Shown here: positions 6,514 to 7,034 of the stretch, piece by piece
Position numbering within the stretch: position 1 is the first letter of the stretch
How the letters are laid out: the number at the start of each line of letters is the position of its first letter
Origin: Prevotella sp. UBA4341
GTDB lineage: Bacteria; Bacteroidota; Bacteroidia; Bacteroidales; Bacteroidaceae
Assembly: GCA_002393705.1 (NCBI GenBank)
Contig: DGTH01000039.1
Coordinates: forward strand, 1-7,034
Reading direction: 5' to 3'
Length of the DNA stretch: 7,034 nt
The notes under the pieces: generated by a model
What the model was told of the DNA's origin: nothing
Seen by the model: only the letters and a program-made list of their open reading frames with translations
Databases searched by the model: none
Made by a program: the position numbers and the translations under genes

Positions 6514-6537
6514 AGTGAAATAGTAAAATAGTAAAAT
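6514..6537 (+). repeat. AGTAAAAT triple repeat before tsaE
   Basis: Three head-to-tail octamers, AGTGAAAT, AGTAAAAT and AGTAAAAT, are followed by an A-run up to the tsaE start. Like the other tracts, it ends in A-rich sequence next to a start codon, which may help translation initiation in a phylum that seldom uses Shine-Dalgarno sites. Confidence 0.85.
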
Positions 6538-6547
6538 AAAAAAGGTG

Positions 6548-7003
6548 ATGTTTACAATACACATTCAAGACTTAGCCCACATCCGCGAGGCCGCACGCCA
6601 GTTTATCGACCAGCTCGACGGCCGAACCGTCATAGCCCTCTACGGCCCCATGGGCTCCGGCAAGACCACCTTCATCAAGGCCATCTGCCAGGAGCTGGGC
6701 GTCACCGACATCATAACCAGCCCCACCTTCGCCATTGTCAACGAATACCAACTGCCCACCCGGCCGAAGGACAATTGCACGGAAAGAACAGCCATCTACC
6801 ACTTCGACTTCTACCGCATCAGGCAGCTCGCCGAGGTTTACGACATGGGTTACGAGGAGTACTTCTACAGCGGTGCCCTCTGCTTCATCGAGTGGCCCGA
6901 ACTCATCGAGGAACTACTCCCCCCCGACACCCTGCGCATCAGCATCAGTCAGCAACCCGACGACAGCCGCGTAGTGAGCGTGAAGGAGGAGAAGCAGGGC
7001 TGA
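6548..7003 (+). CDS. tsaE: tRNA threonylcarbamoyladenosine biosynthesis ATPase TsaE
   Basis: TsaE is the small ATPase that works with TsaB and TsaD to place threonylcarbamoyl on A37 of tRNAs reading ANN codons. With ATG at 6548 it has 151 residues, near the usual family length. Seen motifs are the Walker A loop GPMGSGKTT (33-41), SPTF (58-61), YHFDFYR (84-90, with the acidic Asp87 of the HxDxYR signature) and FIEWPE (113-118). An overlapping GTG at 6545 would add one residue; ATG is preferred. The loop between NEYQ and YHFD (69-83) seems several residues longer than usual and contains the bases GGACAATTG, also found in the tract upstream. The neighbouring porX is, as I recall, a common partner of tsaE in Bacteroidetes. 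The downstream 31 bp hold no recognisable gene. Confidence 0.95.
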   Translation: MFTIHIQDLAHIREAARQFIDQLDGRTVIALYGPMGSGKTTFIKAICQELGVTDIITSPTFAIVNEYQLPTRPKDNCTERTAIYHFDFYRIRQLAEVYDMGYEEYFYSGALCFIEWPELIEELLPPDTLRISISQQPDDSRVVSVKEEKQG

Positions 7004-7034
7004 ATTTACTAACCTACCGACTTACGTTGGTTTC

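Noticed and set aside
6013..6564. A 183-residue minus-strand frame covering the end of porX and the following gap
   Set aside because: It overlaps well-supported PorX coding sequence, has Val/Gly-rich shadow composition, and starts inside the tandem repeats and tsaE.
7010..7032. Possible terminator hairpin after tsaE (AACCTAC / GTTGGTT)
   Set aside because: The stem has a mismatch and an 8-nt loop, and the window ends before any T-run could be seen.

Overview
The window looks like part of a Bacteroidales chromosome, most likely Prevotellaceae or a close relative. The evidence is the PorW/SprE-type and PorX-type proteins, two promoter-like sites of the Bacteroidetes form (TTTG, about 20 nt, TAnnTTTG), A-rich leaders instead of strong Shine-Dalgarno sites, and GC-rich genes separated by AT-rich gaps. 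Genus is inferred, not proven.

Layout. Positions 19-91 (minus) hold a tRNA-Pro(GGG) gene. Positions 92-271 are a divergent control region with one promoter-like site for the tRNA and one for the rightward genes. Four protein genes then follow on the plus strand: aroA (EPSP synthase, 272-1528); a 1062-residue TPR lipoprotein of the PorW/SprE type that carries an extra fused N-terminal module (1594-4782); porX (receiver plus PglZ alkaline-phosphatase-like domain, 4852-6435); and tsaE (tRNA t6A ATPase, about 6548-7003). Gaps between them are 65-112 bp, with no convincing terminator or strong internal promoter, so a single transcript from the promoter upstream of aroA is plausible.

How they fit together. 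AroA and TsaE are housekeeping enzymes (shikimate pathway; t6A modification of ANN-decoding tRNAs). PorW/SprE and PorX homologues are the envelope lipoprotein and response regulator linked to type IX secretion in Porphyromonas and Flavobacterium. Their adjacency suggests a shared envelope or secretion role, although no core secretion gene is present here.

Most unusual feature. Degenerate tandem repeats with a 7-8 bp period recur at module borders: just before the start codons of the TPR gene, porX and tsaE, inside the TPR gene just before its lipoprotein signal peptide, and inside porX in the linker between its signalling half and its catalytic domain. The two coding tracts are purine-rich heptamers read as charged linkers. 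The one in the TPR gene seems to have replaced an intergenic gap and fused a small Cys-rich membrane protein to the lipoprotein. Because 7 is not a multiple of 3, gain or loss of one unit in either tract would shift the frame, which makes them candidate switch points.
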